A program made the position numbers and the translations under genes. Positions 48,901-56,868 of a DNA stretch of 64,000 bases are shown here, in pieces; positions within the stretch are counted from its first letter, which is position 1; each line of letters opens with the position of its first letter. A model generated the notes under the pieces. That model did not search any database, was not told the origin of the DNA, and saw nothing but the letters and a program-made list of their open reading frames with translations. Origin of the DNA: Advenella kashmirensis W13003 (GTDB taxonomy: Bacteria; Pseudomonadota; Gammaproteobacteria; Burkholderiales; Burkholderiaceae_B). The DNA lies in contig NZ_KI650981.1 in assembly GCF_000506985.1 (NCBI RefSeq), positions 109,122 through 173,121 of the forward strand. The letters run 5' to 3'.

Positions 48901-50012
48901 AGGGTATGACGGCGGATCAGGCCGATGTCGCAGCCCGGTATCGTATTTTTGGCAATGAGCCTGGCGCGTACGGCACCGGTGTACCCGATCTGGCGTTGCG
49001 CTCAACCGAGTGGGACGATGATGCCGGACTGGCCCAGCGCTTTCTGGATAGTAGCGGCTATGCCTACGGCACCAGGCAATTGACACAGACATCGACCGGA
49101 ACCAATTTGCTGGCCGAGCAACTACGGGGAACGCAAGCCGCGATCATGTCGCGGTCGTCAAACTTGCACGGTGTGCTTTCTACGGACCATCCGTTCGAGT
49201 TCATGGGCGGTCTCTCGGCGGCCATTCGCCACCTGGACGGCCAGGCGCCGCAATTGCTGATTTCCGATCTGCGTGACAGCCGGATCAGAACTACCGGCCT
49301 GGCCCGCTTTCTTTCCGACGAAATGCGTGGTCGCTATCTCAACCCGCAATGGATCAGCGCCATGCAGCAGGAAGGATATGCCGGCACGCTGCAAGTGCTC
49401 AATGTGACCAATAACCTGTTTGGATGGCAGGTCATGGATCCCTCGACTGTGCGCGACGATCAATGGCAGGCCATGTTCGATACCTATGTCAATGACACGC
49501 GCGAGCTGGGCACGCACCAATGGTTCGAACAGCACAATCCCACGGCCCAGGCGCAGATCATGGAACGAATGGCTGAAGCCATTCGCAAAGGATACTGGGA
49601 CGCACCCGAACAGACCCGGCGTGACCTGGCTGCGCGCTGGCAGCAACTTGACGAGCAATTGGACGTGAGTACCGGCGCACAGGTGACGCGTCAGTACCTC
49701 GCCGATTTGGCCCAGGGGTTTGGCCTGACCTCCGGCCAAGCGCCGCAACGTGATTCCGCGCCAGCCCATCCAGCCCCGCCTGAAAGCTCGACATCAGCGA
49801 AACAAACGACGCAATCTGTGCAGGGACCTGTTCTGACCCGAGTGGAGACGTCTGCCGAATCGGCGCAGGACACGGTGCTGGATACGGTGCTGGCATTGCT
49901 GGTGCTGCTGGCGGCAGGCGTAGCCGGCGGTGTGAGGCAGTGGCGGACGGGTCGCCTCTCGGGCCACGGTAGCAGCATGGGTCCGTCAGGATCCAGCCCG
50001 GACGCCGTTTGA
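45993..50012 (+). CDS. exported, membrane-anchored CobN/magnesium-chelatase-like protein
   Basis: The 1339-residue protein has the CobN/ChlH core, with HLGTHGTQEWLPGKDRGL from His561 and QAKRRGRAVTISHQTPP after it, and covers most of a CobN. Unlike cytoplasmic CobN it starts with an apparent signal peptide (hydrophobic 21-36, site after Ala40 in NVYA-GPV). It ends with a Pro/Ser/Thr-rich linker and a membrane segment near 1296-1314 followed by RQWRTGR. This predicts a periplasmic body with a C-terminal anchor. No cobalamin gene and no CobS/CobT gene is nearby. Co-transcription with a TonB receptor and an ExbB-like gene points to metal uptake; the reaction is unknown. Confidence 0.88.
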   Translation: MRLQCINRRVCQQQSQQWVRLICSGLLALYFSLIAANVYAGPVVQVLHNHFVSADKFAHLQRIAAQEDVTLQALDVETASSQELKVALANAALIVLDAPRPGDRAMVEERLAQARQSPARNNDTPQLTVGGGRPQWQNLEARAGAVLAGLYSVGGEDNFRRFFALARSASEGEEPSIEQLKAPERAADIGFYHPQASRIFDNVEAYLDWHATTYSLVATGQGYSGRVAFLISRQVVTDFVTREVDELVRRSETAGLVPIVFWVDADKPAGLAGALQNARVDVLVNLTHMRDGAARARDFRTLNVPVIQTLSFREGEASAWPAAASGVNARTAAIFLAGPEGWGISDPLVLSAATAGVDNLLPLQADALIAKLQSLVALRHTPAADKRLALMFWNYPAGEKNLGASNLNLPRSVVSIQVALAAQGYAVGEPLSEKRVIETGQRMLGALYGRVSLDDLLADDLAGLYPLADYERWLATLPGERQAQLRHQGPPARHHSVREIDGQRYFVIPRWQIGHLLVMPQMPRHADTAAHYHDTASAPDHLYMAAYLYLQKQYRAHALIHLGTHGTQEWLPGKDRGLAATDYPWLAAGGLPIFYPYIQDNIGEAIQAKRRGRAVTISHQTPPFAPAGLYDQLRDLHLMIHEYQQLDEGMVRDQVATRIRQAAFAANLHQDLGWSRDQAESDFAGFLQAVHDQLHELARTAMPLGLHTFGQPASAAHRASTIMQQLGEPFYAALGVDQNELFTADHDALLTNPAYRAVQQMLDPVEAKMPRGPVADFAQRVREQDRRLRDTQENEALLAGLAGGFVLPGAGGDPVRDPSVESGRNLYAFEADKIPSRAAYDAAATAYDQLVETFRAQHNGEWPQKLAYSLWSSEAIRHLGVTEAQVLHALGLRPVWDSGGRVTTLEIIPVKTLGRPRSDVVIHVTGVYRDQFDSFMRLLDDALLRLAALDEPGNPIAANNRRVAAVLRQQGMTADQADVAARYRIFGNEPGAYGTGVPDLALRSTEWDDDAGLAQRFLDSSGYAYGTRQLTQTSTGTNLLAEQLRGTQAAIMSRSSNLHGVLSTDHPFEFMGGLSAAIRHLDGQAPQLLISDLRDSRIRTTGLARFLSDEMRGRYLNPQWISAMQQEGYAGTLQVLNVTNNLFGWQVMDPSTVRDDQWQAMFDTYVNDTRELGTHQWFEQHNPTAQAQIMERMAEAIRKGYWDAPEQTRRDLAARWQQLDEQLDVSTGAQVTRQYLADLAQGFGLTSGQAPQRDSAPAHPAPPESSTSAKQTTQSVQGPVLTRVETSAESAQDTVLDTVLALLVLLAAGVAGGVRQWRTGRLSGHGSSMGPSGSSPDAV

Positions 50013-50013
50013 C

Positions 50014-50055
50014 GTACGTCGCTTAAAGTACCTCGCTTAAGGTACGCCGCTTAAA
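50014..50055. repeat. three 14-bp tandem repeats between the CobN-like and ExbB-like genes
   Basis: The units GTACGTCGCTTAAA, GTACCTCGCTTAAG and GTACGCCGCTTAAA follow one another directly after the stop codon. They differ by two or three bases. They may come from slippage or serve as a processing or binding site. Confidence 0.7.
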
Positions 50056-50096
50056 TTAGTTCATTCAGTTTTTTCATTAACTCCTTCTTTATCGAC

Positions 50097-50615
50097 ATGA
50101 CCCTTATGGACTATTTTGCCAATATCGAACATTTGCTGTATGCAGTCTCGCGTGTTTTTCTCATGCCGGTCCTGCTTCTGATCGCTTTTTCTCTTTTGTA
50201 TGCCATTGCCATGCTGGGTGCTTTTTTTGTCGAAGGCTGGCAGCGTCGGCGGCAGCCTGGCACGGAGCGATTGCTCAGGGCGACCCGGCAAAAGCTACAG
50301 CGCATGGACATATCCTCTGGCGATATGGAACTGTATATCCTGAAGCGCCTGGAGTGGTTGCGGGTGGTATCACGCACGGCGCCGATGCTCGGATTGATTG
50401 CGACCATGATCCCGATGGGACCGGCACTGCTGGCACTGGGCAATGGCGATGCCACGGAAGTAGGTAAAAATATGGTGGCCGCGTTCTCGGCGGTCATCCT
50501 CGCATTGCTGGCGGCCAGTGTGAGTTTCTTTATTCTCACCGTCCGCCGCCGCTGGCTTTTGCAGGACTTGCAAGAGGCCGAACGGGCCCTGTTATTGCAG
50601 ACGGAGTCGGTATGA
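50097..50615 (+). CDS. MotA/TolQ/ExbB-family proton channel protein
   Basis: The 172-residue protein has an N-terminal membrane segment (VFLMPVLLLIAFSLLYAIAML) and the conserved pair of later segments with RTAPMLGLIATMIPMGPALL and VGKNMVAAFSAVILALLAAS, the signature of ExbB, TolQ and MotA. Such proteins form pentameric channels that turn proton flow into motion of a partner. It overlaps the DUF2149 gene as ATGA, marking that protein as the partner. Confidence 0.9.
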   Translation: MTLMDYFANIEHLLYAVSRVFLMPVLLLIAFSLLYAIAMLGAFFVEGWQRRRQPGTERLLRATRQKLQRMDISSGDMELYILKRLEWLRVVSRTAPMLGLIATMIPMGPALLALGNGDATEVGKNMVAAFSAVILALLAASVSFFILTVRRRWLLQDLQEAERALLLQTESV

Positions 50616-50923
50616 CGCGTTTTCTGGAAGATGATGATACCGATCCCATGTTGTCAGTGGTGAACCTGATCGATTTGTTTTTAGTTATTATCGGGTTGCT
50701 GATGATCGTCATTGCGCAGAATCCGCTGGGTCCCCTGTCACGGGATAACGTGACTGTTGTGGAAAATCCCGGTAAAGAGGACATGCGCATTACGGTCAAG
50801 GAAGGCAAGGAGCTGACACGATACGAATCCAGCGGCGAAGTCGGAGAGGGAATGGGGGCACGTGCGGGGGTAACGTATCGCCTGGATGATGGTCGCATGA
50901 TTTATGTACCTGAGAAAAATTAA
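50612..50923 (+). CDS. DUF2149 protein, probable ExbD-like partner
   Basis: The 103-residue protein has a short acidic N-terminus, one membrane segment (residues 16-35) and a small outer domain. The segment NLIDLFLVIIGLLMIVI places Asp21 where ExbD and TolR carry their essential membrane aspartate (FIDVMLVLLI type). This suggests it is the rotor/stator partner of the upstream ExbB-like protein. DUF2149 has no assigned function. Its stop lies one base from that of the convergent binding-protein gene. Confidence 0.85.
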   Translation: MTRFLEDDDTDPMLSVVNLIDLFLVIIGLLMIVIAQNPLGPLSRDNVTVVENPGKEDMRITVKEGKELTRYESSGEVGEGMGARAGVTYRLDDGRMIYVPEKN

Positions 50924-50924
50924 T

Positions 50925-52511
50925 CTATTCGTGCTCAATCCAGATGTTTTTCAGCGATGAAATGGCGGCGTCAGGTTCAGCCCCCACGCCATGCAATTTG
51001 CTGCTGTATAGCGTGAAGTGCTGAATTTCAAACAAGGGCAGTACCGGAAGATCGTTCATGCCAATCCGCTGCAAGTCGTGAAACAGCCGGAATCGTTCTT
51101 CCGGGTCATTCGAAACCTGGATTCTTTCAATAATCTTGTCTGCTCCGGGATTCGAGTAGTTGGATGCGTTGGTCCAGGGCACTCCTTTCGCAATACTTTT
51201 CGACCAATAGTGGCGTATACCACCAATTTGCGGATCCAGGTAAGGGGAAATCTGGCCGGTATTGATATCAAAATCGTAATCGGTATAGACACGCTTGATA
51301 AAACCGGGCAGATCCTGATTGCGGACAGTCACGGCGATACCGATTGCCTTCAGGTTCTGGCGCAGGTACTCCGAGTGAAATTTGTATGCTTCATTAAATG
51401 GCTGATAATCCAGCTTCAGGGAAAAGCGGACGCCGTTTTCCTTGCGAGGATAGCCTGCTTCGTCCAGCAGGGCTTCTGCGCGTGCAGGATCAAAGGGGTA
51501 TTGAGGCACGCCGTCAGTGGTATAAAAATCGGTCAGGCTGGAGGGGATCATGCCCGTTGCCGGTTTGCCGAAGTCGTACCACACTGTCTTGATCAGGCTT
51601 TTGACGTCGATTGCATGTGCAATAGCCTGGCGAACTTTGAGTTTTTCCAGAATCGGGTTGCGCAGATTGAATTCGAGAAATACATTCTGCGCCTGCCAGC
51701 TATATCCGTTGGTTGTGACCCGTAAATTGCCGGTTTGTTCAAGACGCTTCACGTCGGCATGCGCGACGGCATCGTAAGGGGCATATTGTACTTCTCCGGT
51801 TTCCAGCGCAACGGCGCGCGATCCTGCGTCGGGGACGATGCGAAATATCAATTTGTCCAGATAGGGTTTGCCGCTATCCCAGTAGTCAGGGTTGCGCTCC
51901 AGTTCGATATATTGCCCCTTGTTCCATTGCCTGAATTTGAACGCACCGGTACCGATAGGGCGAACGTTGGCCGGATTCTTGTTGAAATCTGTTCCTTCAT
52001 AGATATGCTTTGGGATAACCTGGGATTCGACTGCATTCAATGCACTTAATATGACGATTGAAGGATGGGCCAGGTGCAGCACCACGGTATGTTCATCCGG
52101 TGTGTCCACCGAAGTCACGGGGGCAAACGTGACCCGGCCCCGGGTATGCAGTTTTTTCCATACTTCGAGCAGACTGAATTTGACATCCGCCGATGTGAAC
52201 GGTTGTCCGTCGTGCCATTTCACGCCGTGCCGCAGATGAAAAGTGATGGTCAGCCCGTCCGGGGCGACTTCCCATCGTTCCGCCAGGCCTGGCTGGGGTT
52301 TGCTGTTCTCGTCATAGGTAAGCAAACCATCGAAAATATTTGCAGAGACGATCAGGTTCGGGAATGTATTCTGAAAGGAGGAGGTCAGCGCCGTAGGCTC
52401 CGGCTGTACGATTGCCTGCAAAGTGCCGCCTCGCACTGGCGTGACGGTCGCGGCCTGCGCGGGGAAGTAAAAGGCAAACACGAAGAGTGCCGCGCTTAAA
52501 TACTTTTTCAT
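50925..52511 (-). CDS. ABC transporter substrate-binding protein, family 5 (peptide type)
   Basis: The 528-residue exported protein (signal LSAALFVFAFYFPAQA-A) has the SBP family 5 fold with GLAERWEVAPDGLTITFHLR and VKWHDGQPFTSADVKFSL. It is clearly paralogous to the binding protein at 61,662, sharing long stretches such as ALETGE and AIAHAID. It is last in the minus-strand cluster. The ligand may be an organosulfur compound or peptide. Confidence 0.9.
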   Translation of the reverse strand: MKKYLSAALFVFAFYFPAQAATVTPVRGGTLQAIVQPEPTALTSSFQNTFPNLIVSANIFDGLLTYDENSKPQPGLAERWEVAPDGLTITFHLRHGVKWHDGQPFTSADVKFSLLEVWKKLHTRGRVTFAPVTSVDTPDEHTVVLHLAHPSIVILSALNAVESQVIPKHIYEGTDFNKNPANVRPIGTGAFKFRQWNKGQYIELERNPDYWDSGKPYLDKLIFRIVPDAGSRAVALETGEVQYAPYDAVAHADVKRLEQTGNLRVTTNGYSWQAQNVFLEFNLRNPILEKLKVRQAIAHAIDVKSLIKTVWYDFGKPATGMIPSSLTDFYTTDGVPQYPFDPARAEALLDEAGYPRKENGVRFSLKLDYQPFNEAYKFHSEYLRQNLKAIGIAVTVRNQDLPGFIKRVYTDYDFDINTGQISPYLDPQIGGIRHYWSKSIAKGVPWTNASNYSNPGADKIIERIQVSNDPEERFRLFHDLQRIGMNDLPVLPLFEIQHFTLYSSKLHGVGAEPDAAISSLKNIWIEHE

Positions 52512-52701
52512 GAACTATATTCCATTTGTAATTTGAGGTTTTAGTTGACTCTGTATATCGGATAAGGGTCTGAGGACTGCGTGGCTAAGCTGATCGAGCC
52601 GGGTCGCGACAAAGGATAAAGAAGGGGGCGGCAAATCGGTGTTTTGGTTCATGGCGTGCAACAGATCAGCGGTCAGCGCCGGATAAATGTGATTGGTGGC
52701 G
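52512..52701. other. intergenic region before the binding-protein gene
   Basis: The 190-bp gap is the longest inside the minus-strand cluster and may hold a secondary promoter for the binding-protein gene. No gene or terminator is supported. Confidence 0.35.
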
Positions 52702-53898
52702 TCAAAAGAATCCCTGGGCCGGTAGCGAAACACCATTGACGCGCAGGTTTCCCAACGCATAGGCTTTATGGCTGGCCGGATTATGACTCGACAGCGTGCG
52801 TATGTTGCGCCAATGCCGGTCGAGATTGTGATGTGCCAGGGTGGCAGAGGCGCCGGCAATATCGAACAATGATGACGCCGTGTGCTGCGCAATGCGATCG
52901 ACCGTAATTTTTGCCTTGGCGGCGGCCGCAGCTGCTGCTTGCAATAATTGGCCGGCTTGCGCATCTTCCGCGATCAAAGCAGCGTGAGCATGATCGGCGA
53001 CGCTCGCGGCCGCAAGGACGATGGCCCGGACCGCAAAGGCATCTGCCTGCTGTTCGCCCAGGGCCGCAAGCAATAGCGGATCCTGTGCGCCCGCAGGGTG
53101 CGGGGCATAGTAAAAATTACGTTTGCGTTTGCCTAGCAGCTCAGCGGCATCCCTGGCCAAAGCAGACACAATGCCGGCAACGATGCTGGTCAGGTAAAGC
53201 TGGGCAATCGTCGAGCCAAACGGACCGTATTGCTCAGGAATATCTGTTGCAAAAAGAATGTCGTCCGGTTCGACATTCACGTTATCAAATATTGTGGTAC
53301 CGCTTCCTGTCAGGCGCTGTCCCATCCCCATCCAGTCGTCAATGGTGTGCAGACCCTTCCGGTCTTTAGGCAGAATGACCACAACGCGACTGTCATCTTC
53401 CAGGGAGACCGGCGCGTAGATCCAATCGGAATAAAGTGCCCCGGTCGAATAGAATTTCTTGCCGTTCAGTACGTATTCTGTGCCTTTTCTGACCAGTTTG
53501 CTGAAGAACGGCGTGTTGCCTCCGATCTGGGAATGGTTCAGTTCGGTATTCGCCTGGCCGATCAGGTCGCCGGCAAGAACCCGGGCACGCAGCTTCTTCA
53601 CCAGGGGGTGTTGTGATGGCGTATTGAGCAGCCGTTCCAGCACTACATGGTGGTTTCTCCAGATATGGGCCAGATTGGGGTCGGCTTCTGCAACGACAAG
53701 TGCGGCAGAAAATGTGTCGGCCAACGTTATTCCTTCGCCGCCGAAAGCACGGGTCAAACGCTGGCGGCCGAAGCCGCTGGTTTTCATTTCTTGGATCAGC
53801 CCAAAAGGCTGATCGCGTTTGGCATCGCGCTGCGCTGCTCCTTGCGTTATGCGTTGCAATAGTTCATCCGGAATAAAGGGGGGGATCGTGTTGCTCAT
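52702..53898 (-). CDS. acyl-CoA-dehydrogenase-fold flavoprotein, DszC/SfnB-like
   Basis: The 398-residue protein has the acyl-CoA dehydrogenase fold. The middle domain reads KFYSTGALYSDWIYAPVSLE and DDWMGMGQRLTGSGTTIFDN, which matches the DszC/SfnB group of FMNH2-dependent sulfur-compound monooxygenases better than true dehydrogenases. It would oxygenate a sulfur or similar heteroatom substrate using reduced flavin supplied elsewhere. It is a paralogue of the gene at 56,869. Confidence 0.85.
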   Translation of the reverse strand: MSNTIPPFIPDELLQRITQGAAQRDAKRDQPFGLIQEMKTSGFGRQRLTRAFGGEGITLADTFSAALVVAEADPNLAHIWRNHHVVLERLLNTPSQHPLVKKLRARVLAGDLIGQANTELNHSQIGGNTPFFSKLVRKGTEYVLNGKKFYSTGALYSDWIYAPVSLEDDSRVVVILPKDRKGLHTIDDWMGMGQRLTGSGTTIFDNVNVEPDDILFATDIPEQYGPFGSTIAQLYLTSIVAGIVSALARDAAELLGKRKRNFYYAPHPAGAQDPLLLAALGEQQADAFAVRAIVLAAASVADHAHAALIAEDAQAGQLLQAAAAAAAKAKITVDRIAQHTASSLFDIAGASATLAHHNLDRHWRNIRTLSSHNPASHKAYALGNLRVNGVSLPAQGFF

Positions 53899-54023
53899 TT
53901 ATTTTTCGGGCTGTGCAAAAGGGTAGGACAGGGATGGCGCATTGGCGACACATTGGCTTTTCATTGGAAGATACCGATAGAATTGCTGCGCGACTGCGCC
54001 GGCGCCATAGATGTAAATACGGA

Positions 54024-55646
54024 TCATGGCAGTCTGAACCCGGCTTCGGAGGCCGCACCGATCTGCCGCGGCAGGTCCGCCTCCCATTGGAGGTAGGCCG
54101 CGCTGGCTTCCAGGTTGCCGGCATGTCTGTCATGGAGCCAGAACAGATAGTCAATACGTTCGTGATTGGCCAGTGCCTGGCGCTCAATCACAACTTCAAG
54201 GCCCGCGCGCTCCCAGGCATTGAAGCCGCCGTCGACGATCGCCAGGTTCGTCTGTGCACCGGATTTGCTGGTGAGCTCCTGCAGGGTTTGGCCCAGCAGA
54301 CGCGCGACCGTATTGTCATCGGCCAGAATAACGGCTCGGCCCGCCAGCGCGATTTTTTCAACGAGCGCGGGAGATACAGCAGCCCGGTTGGCCCAAACGG
54401 CGCCCCGGGCATGTGATTGCAGATAGCGTTCGCTGCTGCGTGCATCGACAAGGATGGCGCCTTTCGATGTCCATTCCGACGCCGCCCTTGTATTGATGGC
54501 GGGAATGCGCTCCCAGTCTGGAGTGCCGGGCTGTGTATCGGAAACAGAAACGGTTGTGGGCAGTATCCCGTCGGCTGGATTAAATAGCGCAACCTCTGCG
54601 CCCAGCCGATGCAACCAGTTCGCGACAACGACAGCGCGACTGCCATCGTCATCGACGAGCACGACCCGCGCGTGACGCACGACTGCGTGTTCGTCGAAAC
54701 ACTGAATCAATTGCACGCCCTCGGCCCAGACGGCATCGGCCAGCGGGGCGTTTTCGAATTCTTCGCGACTGCGAATGTCAAACAGGTAAGTGGTTCGGGC
54801 CGGATCCGCCTGCCACGCCTGCAATGTTCCCGCATCGATTCGTACAAGACCGGCGCGCTTTTCCAGTTCGCGGGCGCGGGTCCTGGCAGTTTTCTGTGCC
54901 GCAGGGCTTGCGGAGTTTGTCTCTTCGCCCGAGCCGTAGTGCAGGTCAAATCCTGCAAGACGCCAGCCCTGCGTTCCGCCCGCCAGGGCAACGACACGAT
55001 TGGGCACGCCCGCATCGATCAGGCTTTGAGCGCCGATAATACCCCGGGTGCGCCCGGCGCAAGTCACAACCACAAGCGTATCGGGCGAGGACACAACATC
55101 CGCGAAGCGCGTGACAATTTCGCCACCGGGGCAACTGATGGCGCCCGGTACGTGGAATTTGCGATGTTCTTCCAGAGTCCGGGAATCCAGCAGGACCACA
55201 TCCTGCCCTGACTGCTGTAGGTCTGCCAGCGTTTCAGCGGTCACTGACCGGGTTTCAAACGCGTGCTCCACATATTCAGAAAACGCTTTGCTCGGAACGT
55301 TCACGCCCTGGAAGGTTTTGTAGCCTTCCTGCTGCCAGCGGTGCGTACCGCCCTCCAGCCAGTGTACATATTGGTATCCCAGTTCGACAGCCCGTGCGGC
55401 GGCAAGCGGTGCAAGTTGACCGTCGAATGAAGTCAACACCAGACGGGTGCCGCTGCGAGGCACTTTATCCAGCAGTGCAGGCTCAAACCGGCTGTAAGGA
55501 AAATTGGAAGCCAGCAATAAATGTTGCTCGCCGAACTGGCCTGCCTCGCTGACATCGATCAGGGCGATTTCCTGACCGTCCGCGAGCCATGTGCGTAGCG
55601 TTGTCGGCGTGATCGCCCGGGCAGCTTTGGGGAATGCAAGTGTCAT
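54024..55646 (-). CDS. four-domain rhodanese (sulfurtransferase)
   Basis: The 540-residue protein contains four rhodanese-like domains, at about 12-110, 133-238, 268-358 and 382-486. Only the second has an active-site cysteine, Cys196 in VVTCAGRTRG. The equivalent loops of the others read LTSFDGQL, LVDDDGSRA and ILADDNTVA and lack it. The C-terminal tail (residues 495-540) is an extra helical segment. It probably carries or releases sulfane sulfur produced by the neighbouring enzymes. No signal peptide is seen. Confidence 0.88.
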   Translation of the reverse strand: MTLAFPKAARAITPTTLRTWLADGQEIALIDVSEAGQFGEQHLLLASNFPYSRFEPALLDKVPRSGTRLVLTSFDGQLAPLAAARAVELGYQYVHWLEGGTHRWQQEGYKTFQGVNVPSKAFSEYVEHAFETRSVTAETLADLQQSGQDVVLLDSRTLEEHRKFHVPGAISCPGGEIVTRFADVVSSPDTLVVVTCAGRTRGIIGAQSLIDAGVPNRVVALAGGTQGWRLAGFDLHYGSGEETNSASPAAQKTARTRARELEKRAGLVRIDAGTLQAWQADPARTTYLFDIRSREEFENAPLADAVWAEGVQLIQCFDEHAVVRHARVVLVDDDGSRAVVVANWLHRLGAEVALFNPADGILPTTVSVSDTQPGTPDWERIPAINTRAASEWTSKGAILVDARSSERYLQSHARGAVWANRAAVSPALVEKIALAGRAVILADDNTVARLLGQTLQELTSKSGAQTNLAIVDGGFNAWERAGLEVVIERQALANHERIDYLFWLHDRHAGNLEASAAYLQWEADLPRQIGAASEAGFRLP

Positions 55647-55675
55647 GTCGTGTATACCTATATAAATCTGAAAAA

Positions 55676-56857
55676 TTAGGGTGTCGGTGCGTGCGGCTGG
55701 GCTATCGGTTTGCGTAAGCCGGCCTGTTCCAGCAGCGGAATGACGCGTTCGCCGAAATAGGCCAGTTCAGGTTCGTAGTCGAAGAAACAGATTTGGATGC
55801 CATCGCAGCCGGCGGATTTGAGTTGCTGCAATTGGTCGACAATCTGCTCGGGCGTGCCGATCAACTGGATGTTGCCGCCGACCGTGCGTTCATCCCGTTC
55901 GTGTCCCCGCCATGACTTGCTGTCGCCGGTTGCATGGGAGTGGAAGAAGCCGTCTATTGCGCCCTGATCCGCCTTTGCCAGAATGGAGCGGTATACTTCC
56001 TGTGCTTCCCGTTCCGTCTCGCGGCAAATGATCATCGGGTTAATCAGCGTGCGCACATCGCGCCCCACGATTGCAGCCTGCTCCTTGACGCTGGCGTTCA
56101 ACTGGGGCAGGGCACCAATGGCTTTCTCGAACCGGGCGCCTGTCGGGCTGGTAATGAAAATCAGGTCGGAATGCCTGACCGCGCTGGCGATACCCGCAGG
56201 CGAGCTTGTGGCGCTGACCAGTATCGGACGGCCATATTGCGGTTTTGGGGTAACAAAAGCCTGCTGGAGTTGCCATCTCGCACTGTGATAATCCAGATTT
56301 TGCTCATGAGTCCAAAGTTTGCTCAAGATATCAACGTATTCATCTGCAATCTGGTAGCGGGTATCGTGCTCGATCTGCTGCTGGCCGAACATGGCCCACT
56401 CATCCTTGCGAAAACCGGTGACGATATTCAGGCCCCAGCGTCCCTTGGCAATGTGATCAAGGGTTGCGCCGAACTTTGCCAGGTGCAACGGATGCCAGGG
56501 TCCATAAAGAATATGGATGGTCGACACCAATAGAATCCGGTTTGTGATGGCAGCAAGGGCGCACGTCGCGATAAAGGCGTCAAGAGATTGCTCGCGATAT
56601 TTTGTTTCTCCGCCGAAGCCGCCTTTGGATAACCAGTGTGCCGGTCCGAAGGCCAGGTCAAAGCCTAATTGCTCCGCCTGTTTCGTCAACGCGGCGTTAT
56701 AGTCGAAGGTCCAGTCCGTATCCCGTGGCAATGTCGACATGGTCCATCCGCCATTATGAATGGGAAGGAACAAGCCCAATAGCAGAGGTTGTGCAAGCGC
56801 GTGTCCCAAAGGGCTGTGGCTGGGCAGGGAAGCCAGAGGCAGGATGTGATCGGTCAT
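55676..56857 (-). CDS. FMN-dependent LLM-class monooxygenase
   Basis: The 393-residue protein is a bacterial luciferase-like flavin monooxygenase with LTKQAEQLGFDLAFGPAHWL, GATLDHIAKGRWGLNIVTGF and EHDTRYQIADEYVDIL. It resembles the SfnG, DszA and RutA groups. With reduced FMN it would cleave a C-S or C-N bond of an oxidised substrate. The start at 56,857 is preferred; the frame runs upstream into the next gene. Confidence 0.9.
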   Translation of the reverse strand: MTDHILPLASLPSHSPLGHALAQPLLLGLFLPIHNGGWTMSTLPRDTDWTFDYNAALTKQAEQLGFDLAFGPAHWLSKGGFGGETKYREQSLDAFIATCALAAITNRILLVSTIHILYGPWHPLHLAKFGATLDHIAKGRWGLNIVTGFRKDEWAMFGQQQIEHDTRYQIADEYVDILSKLWTHEQNLDYHSARWQLQQAFVTPKPQYGRPILVSATSSPAGIASAVRHSDLIFITSPTGARFEKAIGALPQLNASVKEQAAIVGRDVRTLINPMIICRETEREAQEVYRSILAKADQGAIDGFFHSHATGDSKSWRGHERDERTVGGNIQLIGTPEQIVDQLQQLKSAGCDGIQICFFDYEPELAYFGERVIPLLEQAGLRKPIAQPHAPTP

Positions 56858-56868
56858 AATTTGAAGCG

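Noticed and set aside
45993-50012. Cobalamin biosynthesis cobaltochelatase CobN
   Set aside because: There is a signal peptide and C-terminal anchor, no cob genes or CobS/CobT nearby, and the Zur-like box and TonB/ExbB partners point to metal uptake instead.
52515-52964. 149-codon minus frame upstream of the family-5 binding protein
   Set aside because: Most of it is another frame of the flavoprotein gene at 52,702-53,898; the remaining part is not protein-like.
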